A stretch of 64,000 nucleotides of DNA, taken from Peribolospora baueri. Its lineage: Eukaryota > Basidiomycota > Peribolosporomycetes > Peribolosporales > Peribolosporaceae. Below, piece after piece: positions 34,814 through 44,720 of this stretch. The stretch covers positions 1 through 64,000 of the forward strand of contig JAMDHS010000006.1 of NCBI GenBank assembly GCA_029717555.1. Reading direction: 5' to 3'. A program made the position numbers and the translations under genes. Below the pieces are notes generated by a model that was given only the letters and a program-made list of their open reading frames with translations, did not search any database and was not told the origin of the DNA. How positions within the stretch are numbered: the stretch's first letter is position 1; each line of letters opens with the position of its first letter.

Positions 34814-35799
34814 ATGAGGCCGACGATCGTCGCGCAGAGCGGTATGCCTACGGGTGAGTTGGTTTGCTTCGCTTTTCATTCGTCCTGAACGAGTCCTCTT
34901 CTGCTTCCTTGATCAACTGCTTGGTCGTCACGCATGGTACGCGGAGTGCGCGGATGGCGGTTGCTCATCGCGTCATTACCGCACCTTTTGCCTCGTCTTC
35001 TTCTGTCTCCAATATCATTCGCCTGATCGCGGCCGTTCCAACAGGCAAGCACTACGTGAGTGAACCAACGCCCCACGCCGGATCTCTCTAAAGCTTCTTG
35101 TGTGCGGCCCGTCGCCCGCTATCTCCTAGTTGACACCATCTACGGTATTCCCAACCTGCTGTTCATGTTGATCCTGGTTACCACAGACGGGCTGGTGGGG
35201 TAACATGGGTGGCCCGAAGCAGAAGGGCGTGATCCAGTACAGTGAGTGGACGACGAAAGGACAGGAGCGAATCGCCTCGTTGCTCCTCCGATCCTTGGTT
35301 CTTCACCTCACCACTCACTTCTTCCCTTGCCTTTTGCCCACCAGCCATCTCTCCCTTCCAGACTCGCGCGATGGCGGGCGCTTTCAAGGGCTACATCTTC
35401 AACGGCTTTACCCGTATCGCGCACCAGGCTCCTTACTTTGCCATTCCCTTCGCTCTCGGTGAGTGTGGCGTTTCGGCATTATCCGTTTATATTTCGTCAC
35501 GGGTGGGAAGGGTGGAGAAAAAGGGAACTGCTGGCCGGGAAAGTTGATGGCGTTTTGGCAGCGAGGACGGGAGAATCCGGTTGGCCGAAGCTACGCTCCA
35601 CGACGAATGACATTAAAAGGGCTCTTCTCTCGCCTCGTCCTCTTACTCTCTCGCTTTGTCCTTTCGTGCTGATCCGGGGTCTTCCTCGCTCTGCTCTCCC
35701 CACGCCGACATGACAGGCTACGGCATCATTAGCTGGGGCAAGTCCAAGAACGCGTACTTGAACTCCAAGGAGGGCCACCTCCTCCACGCCGAGCACTAG
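34814..35799 (+). CDS. QCR8: cytochrome bc1 complex subunit 8 (QCR8)
   Basis: A small inner-membrane subunit of respiratory complex III that contacts cytochrome b. The product is about 100 residues: MRPTIVAQSGMPTGKHYTGW, then WGNMGGPKQKGVIQYTISPF, a helix region AFKGYIFNGFTRIAHQAPYF, and the C-terminus SWGKSKNAYLNSKEGHLLH. The WWG-MGGPKQKG core matches the yeast protein closely. Exons inferred: 34814-34853, 35045-35055, 35187-35241, 35345-35458 and 35717-35799. The second exon is only 11 nt (GKHY region) and is needed to keep the frame and the conserved sequence. No cleaved presequence is expected. Confidence 0.92.
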
Positions 35800-36305
35800 T
35801 CGACATGTATAGATGACAAGTTGGAGCACTAAGGAGTTGCAGGGACCATGGACCGCCACGGACATGCCCCCGTCGCGTATACGACGAGAATGGTGGACGT
35901 TGGCTAGTCAGTATTGCGTGTGGATAGTATATGGCATTGAAGTGTTCGGACACCCTTCACGAGCCTGCGTTCGCCGCGGCTTCCGGTCGGTCGCACCAGC
36001 GGATCTTACATCCAAAGCCGTCGTCTGCGAAAGCTCCAGAGACAAGACGTTCTTTCTAACTGTTCCGCAAAACAGCGCGTGCCCTCTTCATTAGGCTATG
36101 CTTGTCCCGCACCTTGCCTAGCTAACCTCTTCACAACTGAGCTACTTCAGCCAGGTGTTTGTTGCTCGCGTTCGAGAGGTCTGCCGGAAAAGGATTTAAG
36201 CGGTGATAGCCGGACCACATGCTTCGATCATCCCTCGAAATCGGCTACTCCCCATTCCTCCATACTCCTCCATCTTTCCACCCAATTCCTACCTACCTGC
36301 TAATC
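35800..36305. other. intergenic, QCR8 to U-box cyclophilin
   Basis: A 506-bp gap between two genes on the same strand. No feature recognised; it holds the QCR8 3' region and the next promoter. Confidence 0.55.
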
Positions 36306-39265
36306 ATGGTGAGCCCAAGGCGCGCCTGCCTACTCGTCAAGCGCTCAACCTTTCCATCTGACCAGCGTTTTCTTTGCTCTGTTGCTCGATTCATTCCGCT
36401 TAGGGTCACGGTTCTGACAAACTATGTGCGTATCCTTCGCGCCACCGCGTTCGCAAGGACGAGTGCTAACATCCACGTTGTTCGTCCTTTGCAGATATCA
36501 CCCATAGAGAACACACGGGGGAATTTGGTCAGGTGAGCCGTTTTACCGTCACGCTCGTTCCCTTGTTCAATGTACATCGTGCCTCACTCCTGTATCTTTC
36601 TCGTCTATTTGTCCCATTCTGCAACAGCACGGCGCGACGACAGGTGCACGAGCCAAAGAGACCGGAGAAAAGTTTCAACATCTGCCCTTCGACTGCTGCG
36701 CAATTTCTTTTCAGCCCTTTGAGACGCCTGTATGCTCGAAGGAGGACGGTACTGTTTTCGAGTTGAGGTGAGCCAGTCCCGCGGTGGGATGCAAGTCTAG
36801 GTGTAAAAGAAACAAAGAGGCCGGCGCTGATGATCCGGTCCTTCAAATGATTTCGGCTATGTCGCTTTGAAGCAATGTCATTCCCTTTCTCAAAAAGGTG
36901 CACTACCTCGTCTTTTGCCTGACTTGCGCGATTGGTGTGTCTGTCATTCATCGGCTTACACTTTTGTTCTCCTCGCCTGCCACAACGACCTAGTACGGCG
37001 TCAACCCCGCCACAGGTAAAAAACTTCAAGCTTCAGACCTGATCAAGCTCCACTTCCATAAAAACGCCGAGGGTAAGCAGTGCTCCTTGCATTGGAAAGT
37101 TCTTCCCCCACTGATCGAGTTGCGGTCGATGGTTCGCATATCCCATCCCGTATTTCAGGTCGATACCATGACCCTGTCTCTTTCAAGCTATTCACTGAGC
37201 ACTCGCACCTCGTGGCTATTGCCACGTCCGGAAACGTTTACACATACGAGACCCTCGAGCAACTGAACTTCAAGCCCAAGTTCTGGAAGGACCTTGTCAC
37301 GGATGAGTCGTTCACAAAAAAGGACGTGATCACCATTCAGGTGGGTGGTGAGGGTGAGGGCGGGAGCGTTCTGGTCAACTCGCTCACACAAATATTGTAT
37401 TCCTCTATCATACTGCATCAGGACCCTCACAACGTGTCACAACGGGACCTTTCCCGGTTCCACCACCTCAAGAACGAACTCGTGGTTACGGAAGCGGACA
37501 AGGGCGTGAAGGATGAGGAGAACATCAACATCAAGGGCATGGGCAACGCGGGCGCCTTGTTGAAGAGCATGCGAGCAGCCAAGGTGCGTTCATATTTGTC
37601 GTTCACGACCGCGAACTCTGAGTGAATCGACGTCTCTTGTTCCCATGGACGTGTAGGACGGCAAGTCTACCACTCCGACTTCGACGTCACGACCGCCAGC
37701 GTCTTCGTCTTCAGCACTTCGAGAAGCCTTGCCCGTCCCCTCCACATCAAAACCGCACATCCCCTATAATGCAGCTCATTACAGCACGGGTCTGGCCGCT
37801 GCCTCGCTGACGTCCTCGGCCATCACGCCGCATACCAAGAGCGAGCGGGCGCTCGTCGACGAAGAGGAGCTCATGTACGATGCTGTGCGCAAGATGAAGG
37901 GAGAGGGAAAGAGCGGTCAGATGGGCAAGGCGTACGTTCGTATCTTGACCAACTTTGGAGCTATCGAGTGCGAGCTGCATGCCGATAAGGTGAGCTTGAC
38001 GGCCGGCCGTTCGAGGTCGTGACGCTTCCCTTCTGTTTCGAGGCATCCAAGGCCGAATGACTGACCTAGATCGTGGACATTGTTTCTATCGGCTATCTAG
38101 GCGCCCAAGACGGTGTACAACTTCCTGATGCTCGCTCGGGAAGATAAGTACACGGACACTATCTTCCATCGAAACATTCCTGTGAGTATGGTCGCCTTGT
38201 GCTGCCGAGCTTCTGAGAAATCTTCTGACGTCTTGTGGTTACTCTGCGCTTTTTGGACAGGGATTTATGATACAAGGAGGTGATCCTACTGGCACCGGAG
38301 GAGGGGGGGAAAGCTATTGGGGCACTGTAAGTTTCGCTTTCCACGTTTACATCACTTCTTACATCTTGCATCTGATCTTCGACCTTTATTTCTTACCTCT
38401 TCTGACCAAACCACCTATTGCCGTACCCGACCGCAGCCCTTTCGAGACGAATTCGACGTTCGAGGAGCATACACACACGACGACCGAGGCGTCCTCTCGA
38501 TGGCGAACAGCGGGCCCTCGACCAACTCCTCTCAGTTCTTTATCACTTACCGAGCCACAAAACACCTCAACGGGAAGCACACCGTATTCGGAAAGGTGGT
38601 CGGTGGAATGGAAGTGTTGGATCAGATGGAGAGAGTGCCGTGTGATCCAGCTACTGATCGTGAGTGCCGATGTTGCATTCAAAAGCTAATGTCCGTCGTT
38701 TTTACCCTGATTCTGACATATCTTTTGCATTTCTCTTGCGCGCCTTGACTGCTTTCTCACCTCCTTCTGCGGCGGTTATCCGCCAATCCCAGGCCCGCTC
38801 CGAAGCATTCGTATCCGCGACGTCCACATCTTCTCTGACCCTTTCGCCATTTACAAAGAGCGCCTCGAGAAGCGCTTGGCGAGAGAATCGAGAGCTGGCG
38901 AGGAAGAGATGGAGAAGTTGGAGAAGAAGCGAAAGAGGGAGGAGGACAGGACGAACGTGTTTGGCGTGCATTTGGGCGCCAAGGGAGGGGGTGGCGAAGA
39001 GCGAGGGGGGAGAAAGCAGGGCGATGGTGCGCCGAGCCTGGAGCATTTGCTGGGTAACGGGGGTGGATCTATCGCCGTAGGCAAGTACCTCAAGACCAAC
39101 GCTGGCGGTAGTAACAAGGCCGGTTTGACGACTTCTGCGACCAGCAAACGAAAACCTGAGCCGACCACGACGGCGACGGGCGGACAAGCGCAAGCGGAGA
39201 TCGGCGCGGCGTACAAGAAAAAGCGGGCTAGTGGGGGCGGGTTTGGAAATTTCGACAGTTGGTGA
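36306..39265 (+). CDS. U-box peptidyl-prolyl isomerase (PPIL2 / CYP60 type), 13 exons
   Basis: A nuclear, spliceosome-associated cyclophilin with an N-terminal U-box. The product starts [19 protein letters not shown], the family hallmark. The U-box is [19 protein letters not shown] to [19 protein letters not shown] linker ([20 protein letters not shown]) and a disordered part follow, then the cyclophilin domain: [59 protein letters not shown] and [20 protein letters not shown]. The tail is Lys/Gly-rich. Exons: 36306-36308, 36404-36425, 36495-36532, 36628-36767, 36873-36897, 36994-37072, 37159-37340, 37422-37583, 37657-37989, 38101-38181, 38261-38326, 38437-38659, 38793-39265. The first coding exon is the ATG alone. 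The catalytic Arg-Phe pair is visible only in part (FHR, and QFF). Confidence 0.92.
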
Positions 39266-39687
39266 GGGAAAAGGTTCAGCTTGGGCGGCGTAACGGTTAG
39301 GTTAGGTGTTTTTGTGTCTATTTGCTCGTTTTCGTGCGCTCCTTGGCTGCCGCCCGCCCCGTTTCTCGTCTCTCGAGAGCGAGAGGACCGAAGAGACTTT
39401 CTGACTTGGAGCGGCGCGCCTGGCCATGTGCCTATGTGTAAATCTGCCTGCGTCGCATGTACACTAGATAGAGAGGCAAGTTCGAACGTCGACCGGGCGG
39501 ATGTCCACCACTTGATCGACGTTCTTTGAAGCGCCGTTCATGGGTTTGGGGAATCAACAGGCGCAAGCGAGAGCAAAGAACACCGGGACGAATCGGACGT
39601 GGCCTTCTTCCTTCCGAGTAAGTCCTTCCCTTCCAGACGCACACGCACACGCACACGCATACAATTGCAACACGACACGGGGTCTGT
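39266..39687. other. 3' ends of convergent genes, with an ACACGC repeat
   Basis: A 422-bp gap between the cyclophilin and sulfurtransferase stop codons. It has a short CACACG repeat at about 39637-39660. No gene was seen. Confidence 0.55.
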
Positions 39688-41203
39688 CTATGTCTTGACG
39701 ATGGGACTTTCCTGTCGACTTGCCCAGCCCATCCAGGACTGTTATGAGCAGGTGAGGAGAAAAAAAAAGCGAGAGAGGGGAGCGGAAGAGCGGACACGGT
39801 GATCACCGAGCCCCGGTCAGCTCAGCTGGTCGGTCAAGCCAGGTCAGGCCAGGCCAAGCGTTACGAGGGAGATGCGCACGCACCTCGTCATAGATCGCCG
39901 TCCCCTCCACGCCCAGCCTCTTGAGGGCGAGCCAAACGACGGCGGCAGTCATACCGCTACCGCACGTGGTCACGACCTGCGGAGGAGCATCCTTCTTCTT
40001 CCCTTGCAAGAGCAACTCGTTCAGCCTCTCCTCGCCTAGCTTTTCGTCTCCTGCGCCGAGGGCGGCCACCAACGCCTCTCGGAGATCCTTCGGGTTCTTC
40101 AAGGTCGTGTACGACCGAGGTTCACCTGTCTTGGAGGACAGTTGGTGAGAATCGACGAGGGATGAAAACGGCAAAGAGAGCGCGCCCGGCATGTGCCCTG
40201 AGCTTAGACCGGGACGAGGCTCTGGTGCCGTGCCATGGAATCGAGGGGCGGGACGGGCGTCGAGGATAAAGGACGGGTGGGCGGTTGGGGAGGAGACGAG
40301 GGAGAGCATTTCAGGGTAGTTGCGGATGAGGTTTGCGGAAAAGGTCGGAGTGGGATAGGTCGTCCGCTGGCGGGGGAGGAAGGGTACAGTGAATCTCCAA
40401 GGAGGTACGCAGAAACATCGGAAGACACCGCTTGCTCCGCTTGCAGACCCACTTCGGCTGCCTGCTGCTCTCCAGACTCGGTGGAAAATCCTTCGGCCTC
40501 CCAAGCTGGTAAGCCGCCGTCAAGAACGGAGACTCGTGGGTGGGAGAATGCCTATAAGGGCCGGCGGGGTGAATGATTGGCGTGAATGAGTCGTGGGCGA
40601 CCGAGCCAGGTGAGCACACCACCTCGTCCTCTTCGGTGAGATACTCACTATGAAAGTGAACGCCGTCCTCGGAGAAGAGAACACGCCGTGAGAGTCGTAG
40701 ACAACAACGTGTGTGTCAGGCGAGATGCCAAGCGCGCCTGACAATCAGAAAAAATGGGTGACGAGGAAACGACAGGGTCAGATATCGACACAAAACTCCG
40801 GTCGCGAGGCGGGACCACAAACTGGTCACGGCCGGGCCGCTCACTCACTTGCGGCTTCGGCGAACCTGACCGGCCCAGGCATCATATGGGGCAAGCCCCT
40901 GACGCTCTCTCCTTTCGTCGCCACGTCGTCAACGTCCCAAAACCTCGCTCCCGGGATTCGCTTTGCCAGAAACTCTTGCCGAGGGTTGCGAGGTACGTTG
41001 GGCATGAACCATGTTGCGTCGAGGGGGAGGATGTTGTGCGGGGCGGAGAGGAGGCTGGAGAGCTTGGAAGGAGTGAGGAGGAGGGTCGCTGGGGTGGCAG
41101 CGCTGGTAGCGAGGGAGCGGGTCATGTGTGCGCGGGGGTTGCCGGGTAAAGACGAGGGGAAGGGGAAGGGAGCGAGGCGAAACCGTCTGGGGGCGGCCAA
41201 CAT
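39688..41203 (-). CDS. mitochondrial 3-mercaptopyruvate sulfurtransferase / rhodanese (TUM1 type)
   Basis: A two-domain rhodanese-fold enzyme that moves sulfur from mercaptopyruvate to acceptors such as the tRNA-thiolation pathway. First, inactive domain: ILPLDATWFMPN, AKRIPGARFWDVDDVA, LPHMMPGP, HVVVYDSHGVFSSPRTAFTF and VSVLDGGLPAWEAEGF. Second domain: FILDARPAPRFHG, SGHMPGALSLPFSSLVD and the catalytic loop VVTTCGSGMTAAVVWLALK, whose CGSGMT sequence is the mercaptopyruvate type rather than the rhodanese CRxGxT. The C-terminus is SWMGWASRQESPIVKT. Five exons are inferred; exon 1 is 41203-40849 and the last is 39738-39688. The start at 41203 gives MLAAPRRFRLAPFPFPSSL, a good mitochondrial presequence; the next Met (41125, MTRSLATSA) could give a cytosolic form, as known for TUM1-type enzymes. 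Confidence 0.88.
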
Positions 41204-41390
41204 GGGGTGGTAGCGACAGGAAGATGGAGTGCGGTGGTGGTGGTGGTCACCGTCGTCGACAAGCACACGCACGCGAGGCGACCGGAAGGGGACGATCGGG
41301 CCGAGCCCACGTGGACGCCGTTCCGATCATCATCATCGCTCGCCAGTCCGTCGCCGACGATACGAGACGCAGCGTTGCTGACGACGACGG

Positions 41391-41445
<55 letters not shown>

Positions 41446-41549
41446 GCGATCGACACTCACCGCTCTCTCCATTGACAGCAGACCGGCCCGCCCACCACCG
41501 CTCGCATCCGCATCTCTGCCCCCCCCCCACCTCTTCCGCCCGTCCCGTC
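41204..41549. promoter_or_regulatory. divergent promoter, MST / VPS20, rich in GAC and AAC triplet repeats
   Basis: A 346-bp gap between divergent starts, with a GTGGTGGTGG run near 41232-41248 and a mixed GACGGC/GACAAC/GACGAC repeat at about 41380-41446. Part of it probably lies in transcribed leaders. No TATA box was evident. Open frames across it are repeat-driven (poly-Asp, poly-Val) and are not counted as genes. Confidence 0.6.
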
Positions 41550-42624
41550 ATGGGCGCGGCGACGTCCAAGAATGGCGTCAAGATTACCAAACAGGACCGG
41601 GCGATTTTGGAGTGAGTGACGACGACGACGGCGGCGGCATGCTCGTCGATCGACGATGGCTGATCGTTGCTGTTTGAACGGGTCGCTCAGTCTCAAGCTG
41701 CAACGAGATAAGGTCAAGCAGTACCAGAAGAAGGCGAGTCGTGCTACCATTCGCCGTTGGAGAGGGCCCTCCCTCGTTCTCATATCGCGGCCTTACCGTC
41801 CCTCTCATCCGCGACACACACACACAGCTCCAAACGACTCTAGACCTACAAAAACGACTAGCAGCAGAAGCGCTCTCGAAAAGCGAGAGGAGCAAAGCGC
41901 TGCGTGCGCTGAGGAACAGGAAATACCAGGAGCAGCTGTTGGTCAAGACGGATGGTCAACTGGAGACGCTCGAGGGGTTGGTGAGTGCTCGCCGGCCGGA
42001 CTCTGCTTTGATCTTTTCGGTCGTTCCAATGGATCGGCCCGTCTCCCATCGCTCACTGTCCCCCTCTTCTACGTCTGGGTCCCGGCAGGTATCGTCGATC
42101 GAGTTCTCCTTGATCGAAGTGTCGGTGGTGCACGGCTTGAAGCAAGGCAATAGCGTACTCAAGGAGATCCACAAGGAGGTCAATGTAGAAAACGTGCAAA
42201 AGCTGATGAGCGAGACGCAGGAGGCGGTGGCCTATCAAAAGGTGCGATCCGATCCAAGTTGTACACGCTGACGGGAACTGGCGTTCTAACTTTCTTTTCC
42301 CTTCTCACACACTTGCGCTTTCTTCTCGCATACTTGCACTTGCACTTGCCTATCGTACAGGAGGTGGACGAGATGCTAGCAACGCACATGACAGCCGAAG
42401 AGGAAGAGGCGGTGTTGAAAGAGCTGGCAGAGCTCCAAGCCGAGGTGGACACGCTTCTTGCCGGGCGCGCGAGGCCTGCAAAGGCCAACGTCGAGTTGCC
42501 GTCTGCGCCTTCGACGGAGCCCGTCGGTGTCCCGTCGTCGACGGAGACGGAGACGGAGGAGGCGGTGGTGGTGGAGGAGGAGAGCGGTGGCCGAAGGCGA
42601 GCAGGAGAAGCCGTGCCGGCGTGA
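41550..42624 (+). CDS. VPS20: ESCRT-III subunit VPS20 (CHMP6 type)
   Basis: A Snf7-family protein that nucleates ESCRT-III filaments on endosomes. It starts MGAATSKNGVKITKQDRAIL: the Gly2 plus Ser6-like pattern is a good N-myristoylation signal, a defining trait of VPS20/CHMP6. The helical core follows: LKLQRDKVKQYQKK, RALRNRKYQEQLLVKTDGQL, VSSIEFSLIEVSVVHGLKQG and NVENVQKLMSETQEAVAYQK; then EVDEMLATHMTAEEEEAVL. The C-terminal tail is acidic and Glu/Val-rich. Exons: 41550-41611, 41691-41733, 41828-41980, 42089-42241, 42361-42624. The intron after 41733 starts with GC (AAG|GCGAGT), because no GT site keeps the conserved frame. Length about 224 residues, normal for the family. Confidence 0.9.
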
Positions 42625-43209
42625 TCGGGCGGTCAGCGCGTATTTCTTGGGCTGTGTCTGTATACCTCCTTCCTCCTTTCTTGCATGTACAGTAGAGACA
42701 AGCCAGGACATCGATCCATCATCGCAGGCAAGCATACCAGAGAGCGTGGATTATTCTTACGACAACGACGACGACGGCCGCCATTACGTTTCCGGGTCTT
42801 CCTGTCCTGTCCGAACGCGCGCGATCATCATCCACTCCGGCTCCACTCGCTCCCATCGCTCCCATCCCTCTCTCCCTCCACTCTCATTCGGCAGCGGCCC
42901 GCCGTGCTTGCGTTCGGGCTTGCCAAGCCTTGGACTTGGTTGAACTGGCAGAGGCGCCCGCAAGCCGGCGACAAAAGCGAGCGAGCACACGGGTGGAGCG
43001 TGGTGGCTGAAGGACGTCACGTGGCCAAGCACATGGCGGTGTGCTTCTTTCGAGGCGTGGAACACGGCGCCAACACCGCCTCGCTGACTCGCTCTTACTT
43101 CGTCTCTGGACAGAACGCAGACAGATATATATAAGGATGCTAAGGACTCGTCGGCCAGGCGTCATCTCTGCCTTCACCACGACAAGTCACAGTCTTCTTC
43201 CCCCTCGCC
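42625..43209. other. intergenic, VPS20 3' end and promoter of the seven-pass protein
   Basis: A 585-bp gap with no gene seen. Its right end contains the TATA box described separately. Confidence 0.55.
43126..43134 (+). promoter_or_regulatory. TATA box of the seven-pass membrane protein gene
   Basis: TATATATAA ends 75 bases upstream of the ATG at 43210. This is one of the clearest TATA elements in the window, suggesting a regulated rather than housekeeping promoter. Confidence 0.6.
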
Positions 43210-44124
43210 ATGGGCCTCAACAACGAGGCGAGCCCCGCGCTCGTCTTCCTCATCCTCTACGCCCTCCTCCTCCTCCTCCTCGTCGCAGGCTACGCCACGA
43301 AGCGCCTCCGTTTCCTCTCCCGCTACACCACCATCCTCTTCCACGTCGTCGTCAGGCTCGCCTCCCAGGCCACCGGCCTCGCCTTTGGCATCGTCGGCTA
43401 CGCCAACCCGTCCCTCCTCGTCGCCTACTTCATCCTCGGTGCCGAGGGCTACTTCACCCTCGTCCTCTGCACTTTTCGTTTTCTCATCTCTTGGCAGGAG
43501 CGCAACACCCTCTCCCGCACCTCCTGGCTCGAGACAAAGTACCCCAAGGGCACCCCCTTCGGCGTCCGCTTCATCAACTCGTTCCGCCTCGCCGGAAAGC
43601 AGCGCCAGCCCATGGCCGTCATCCACCACCTCCTCGTCGCCGCCAACACGATCATCATCGTCGGCGGCTCCTTGCTCGCCGGCGGCATCGACCAGTTCTA
43701 TAAGAACCTTGGCACCGCAAAGGCCCTCCGCGCCGCCGGACAATCCGTCTTCCTCGCCATCCACATCTCCCTCCTCTTCATCCTCCTCGCCGTCCTCCGC
43801 CAATGCAGGCGCGAGACCGGCCGGACGCACACCACGCTCCTCATCCTCCTCGCCATCTGGCCCCTCCTCTTCGTCCGAGGCCTCTACGGAGTCCTCGCCG
43901 CCGTCCTACCCGCCTTCAACTACTTCAACCCGGCCAACTACACCGACACGGGCCTGTCCGAAGAGTTTGTCGTCACAGAGTACATTCTTGGTACCCTCAT
44001 GGAGTGGGCCTCGTGTGCCCTCCTCATGTCCACTTACTTCACCTCCCGCCACGATCCTACTGACGCTGACGCAGACCTACCTCGCACGGTGGAAAAGGAG
44101 AGCGAGAACGAAATCGCCCAGTAG
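43210..44124 (+). CDS. uncharacterised seven-pass membrane protein, intronless
   Basis: A 304-residue protein with no intron. Seven hydrophobic segments are visible at roughly residues 8-28, 38-60, 67-92, 135-160, 178-200, 208-232 and 255-275. Features include GIVGYANPSLLVAYFILGAE, RFLISWQERN, WLETKYPKGTP, MAVIHHLLVAANTIIIVGG and FVRGLYGVLAAVLPAFNYF. The C-terminus is short, polar and acidic. The layout is like the fungal seven-helix family labelled DUF7702, with which I tentatively place it; it lacks the retinal-binding lysine pattern of microbial rhodopsins as far as I can see, and it is not RTA1. The strongly Cys-poor, Leu/Ile-rich coding and C-ending codons suggest high expression. Function unknown. 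Confidence 0.8.
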   Translation: MGLNNEASPALVFLILYALLLLLLVAGYATKRLRFLSRYTTILFHVVVRLASQATGLAFGIVGYANPSLLVAYFILGAEGYFTLVLCTFRFLISWQERNTLSRTSWLETKYPKGTPFGVRFINSFRLAGKQRQPMAVIHHLLVAANTIIIVGGSLLAGGIDQFYKNLGTAKALRAAGQSVFLAIHISLLFILLAVLRQCRRETGRTHTTLLILLAIWPLLFVRGLYGVLAAVLPAFNYFNPANYTDTGLSEEFVVTEYILGTLMEWASCALLMSTYFTSRHDPTDADADLPRTVEKESENEIAQ

Positions 44125-44231
44125 CGCTCCTTTACTCGTTCGTTTCGTTTCGTTCGTTCGTTCGTTCGCTTTCGCCGTCTTGGGGGATGTACATAGTCGT
44201 TGCCGGGTAAAAAAAAAAAAAAGGGACGCCA

Positions 44232-44686
44232 ATGTGGAATCCTTCGCGGAATCGACTCGCGGCCCTTCACACGCCCCAAGAGACGACGACGACGACAAGG
44301 ACGACGACAGTGGCGCAAACCAGCGCAGCGGGAGCGGCGTCGCTGTGCATCTCCTTACCGCCTCCGCTCGTCGACGTCGAGGCGGAGGAGGCAAAGGGAA
44401 AGGCCGCGGAGGAGACGGAGACGGTGTACGGGCGGCCTTTGCCGTCGGTTAGGCCGGTGGGCACAAAGCCTGCCACGGCGCTCGTCACCGCCGCCGCGGT
44501 CGTTGATGCGGCCGACGAGTCGCTAAAAAAAGGAAAGGAAAAGGATCAGCGTGAGTCTTTCTCTCGTCTCTCTTGTCGGATACGTGCGTCGACGGCGCGT
44601 CGGACTGACTTGTAGTTGTCGAGGAATACCCTGCAAGGCGAGCGAACGGAACGGAACGGAAGGACGCGAAGACGATAGGCCGATAG
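44232..44686 (+). CDS. small hypothetical protein, two exons
   Basis: Exon 1 (44232-44550) reads MWNPSRNRLAALHTPQETTT and continues Thr/Ala/Glu-rich through LPPPLVDVEAEEAKGKAAEE to ADESLKKGKEKD. A 65-nt intron with a GTGAGT donor and TTGTAG acceptor joins in phase to exon 2 (44616-44686), QLVEEYPARRANGTERKDAK. This gives about 129 residues with no membrane segment and no family I recognise. The ATG lies just downstream of a run of 15 A, close to the previous gene's 3' end. The clean splice sites favour a real gene, but composition bias alone could make an open frame here. Confidence 0.4.
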
Positions 44687-44720
44687 ACCGATGAGCGTGG
44701 CGCGTCGCGTGGGAGAAGGA

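Noticed and set aside
41206-41680. Plus-strand frame with poly-Thr and Asp runs
   Set aside because: It is created by GAC/AAC triplet repeats in the MST/VPS20 promoter and has no family signature.
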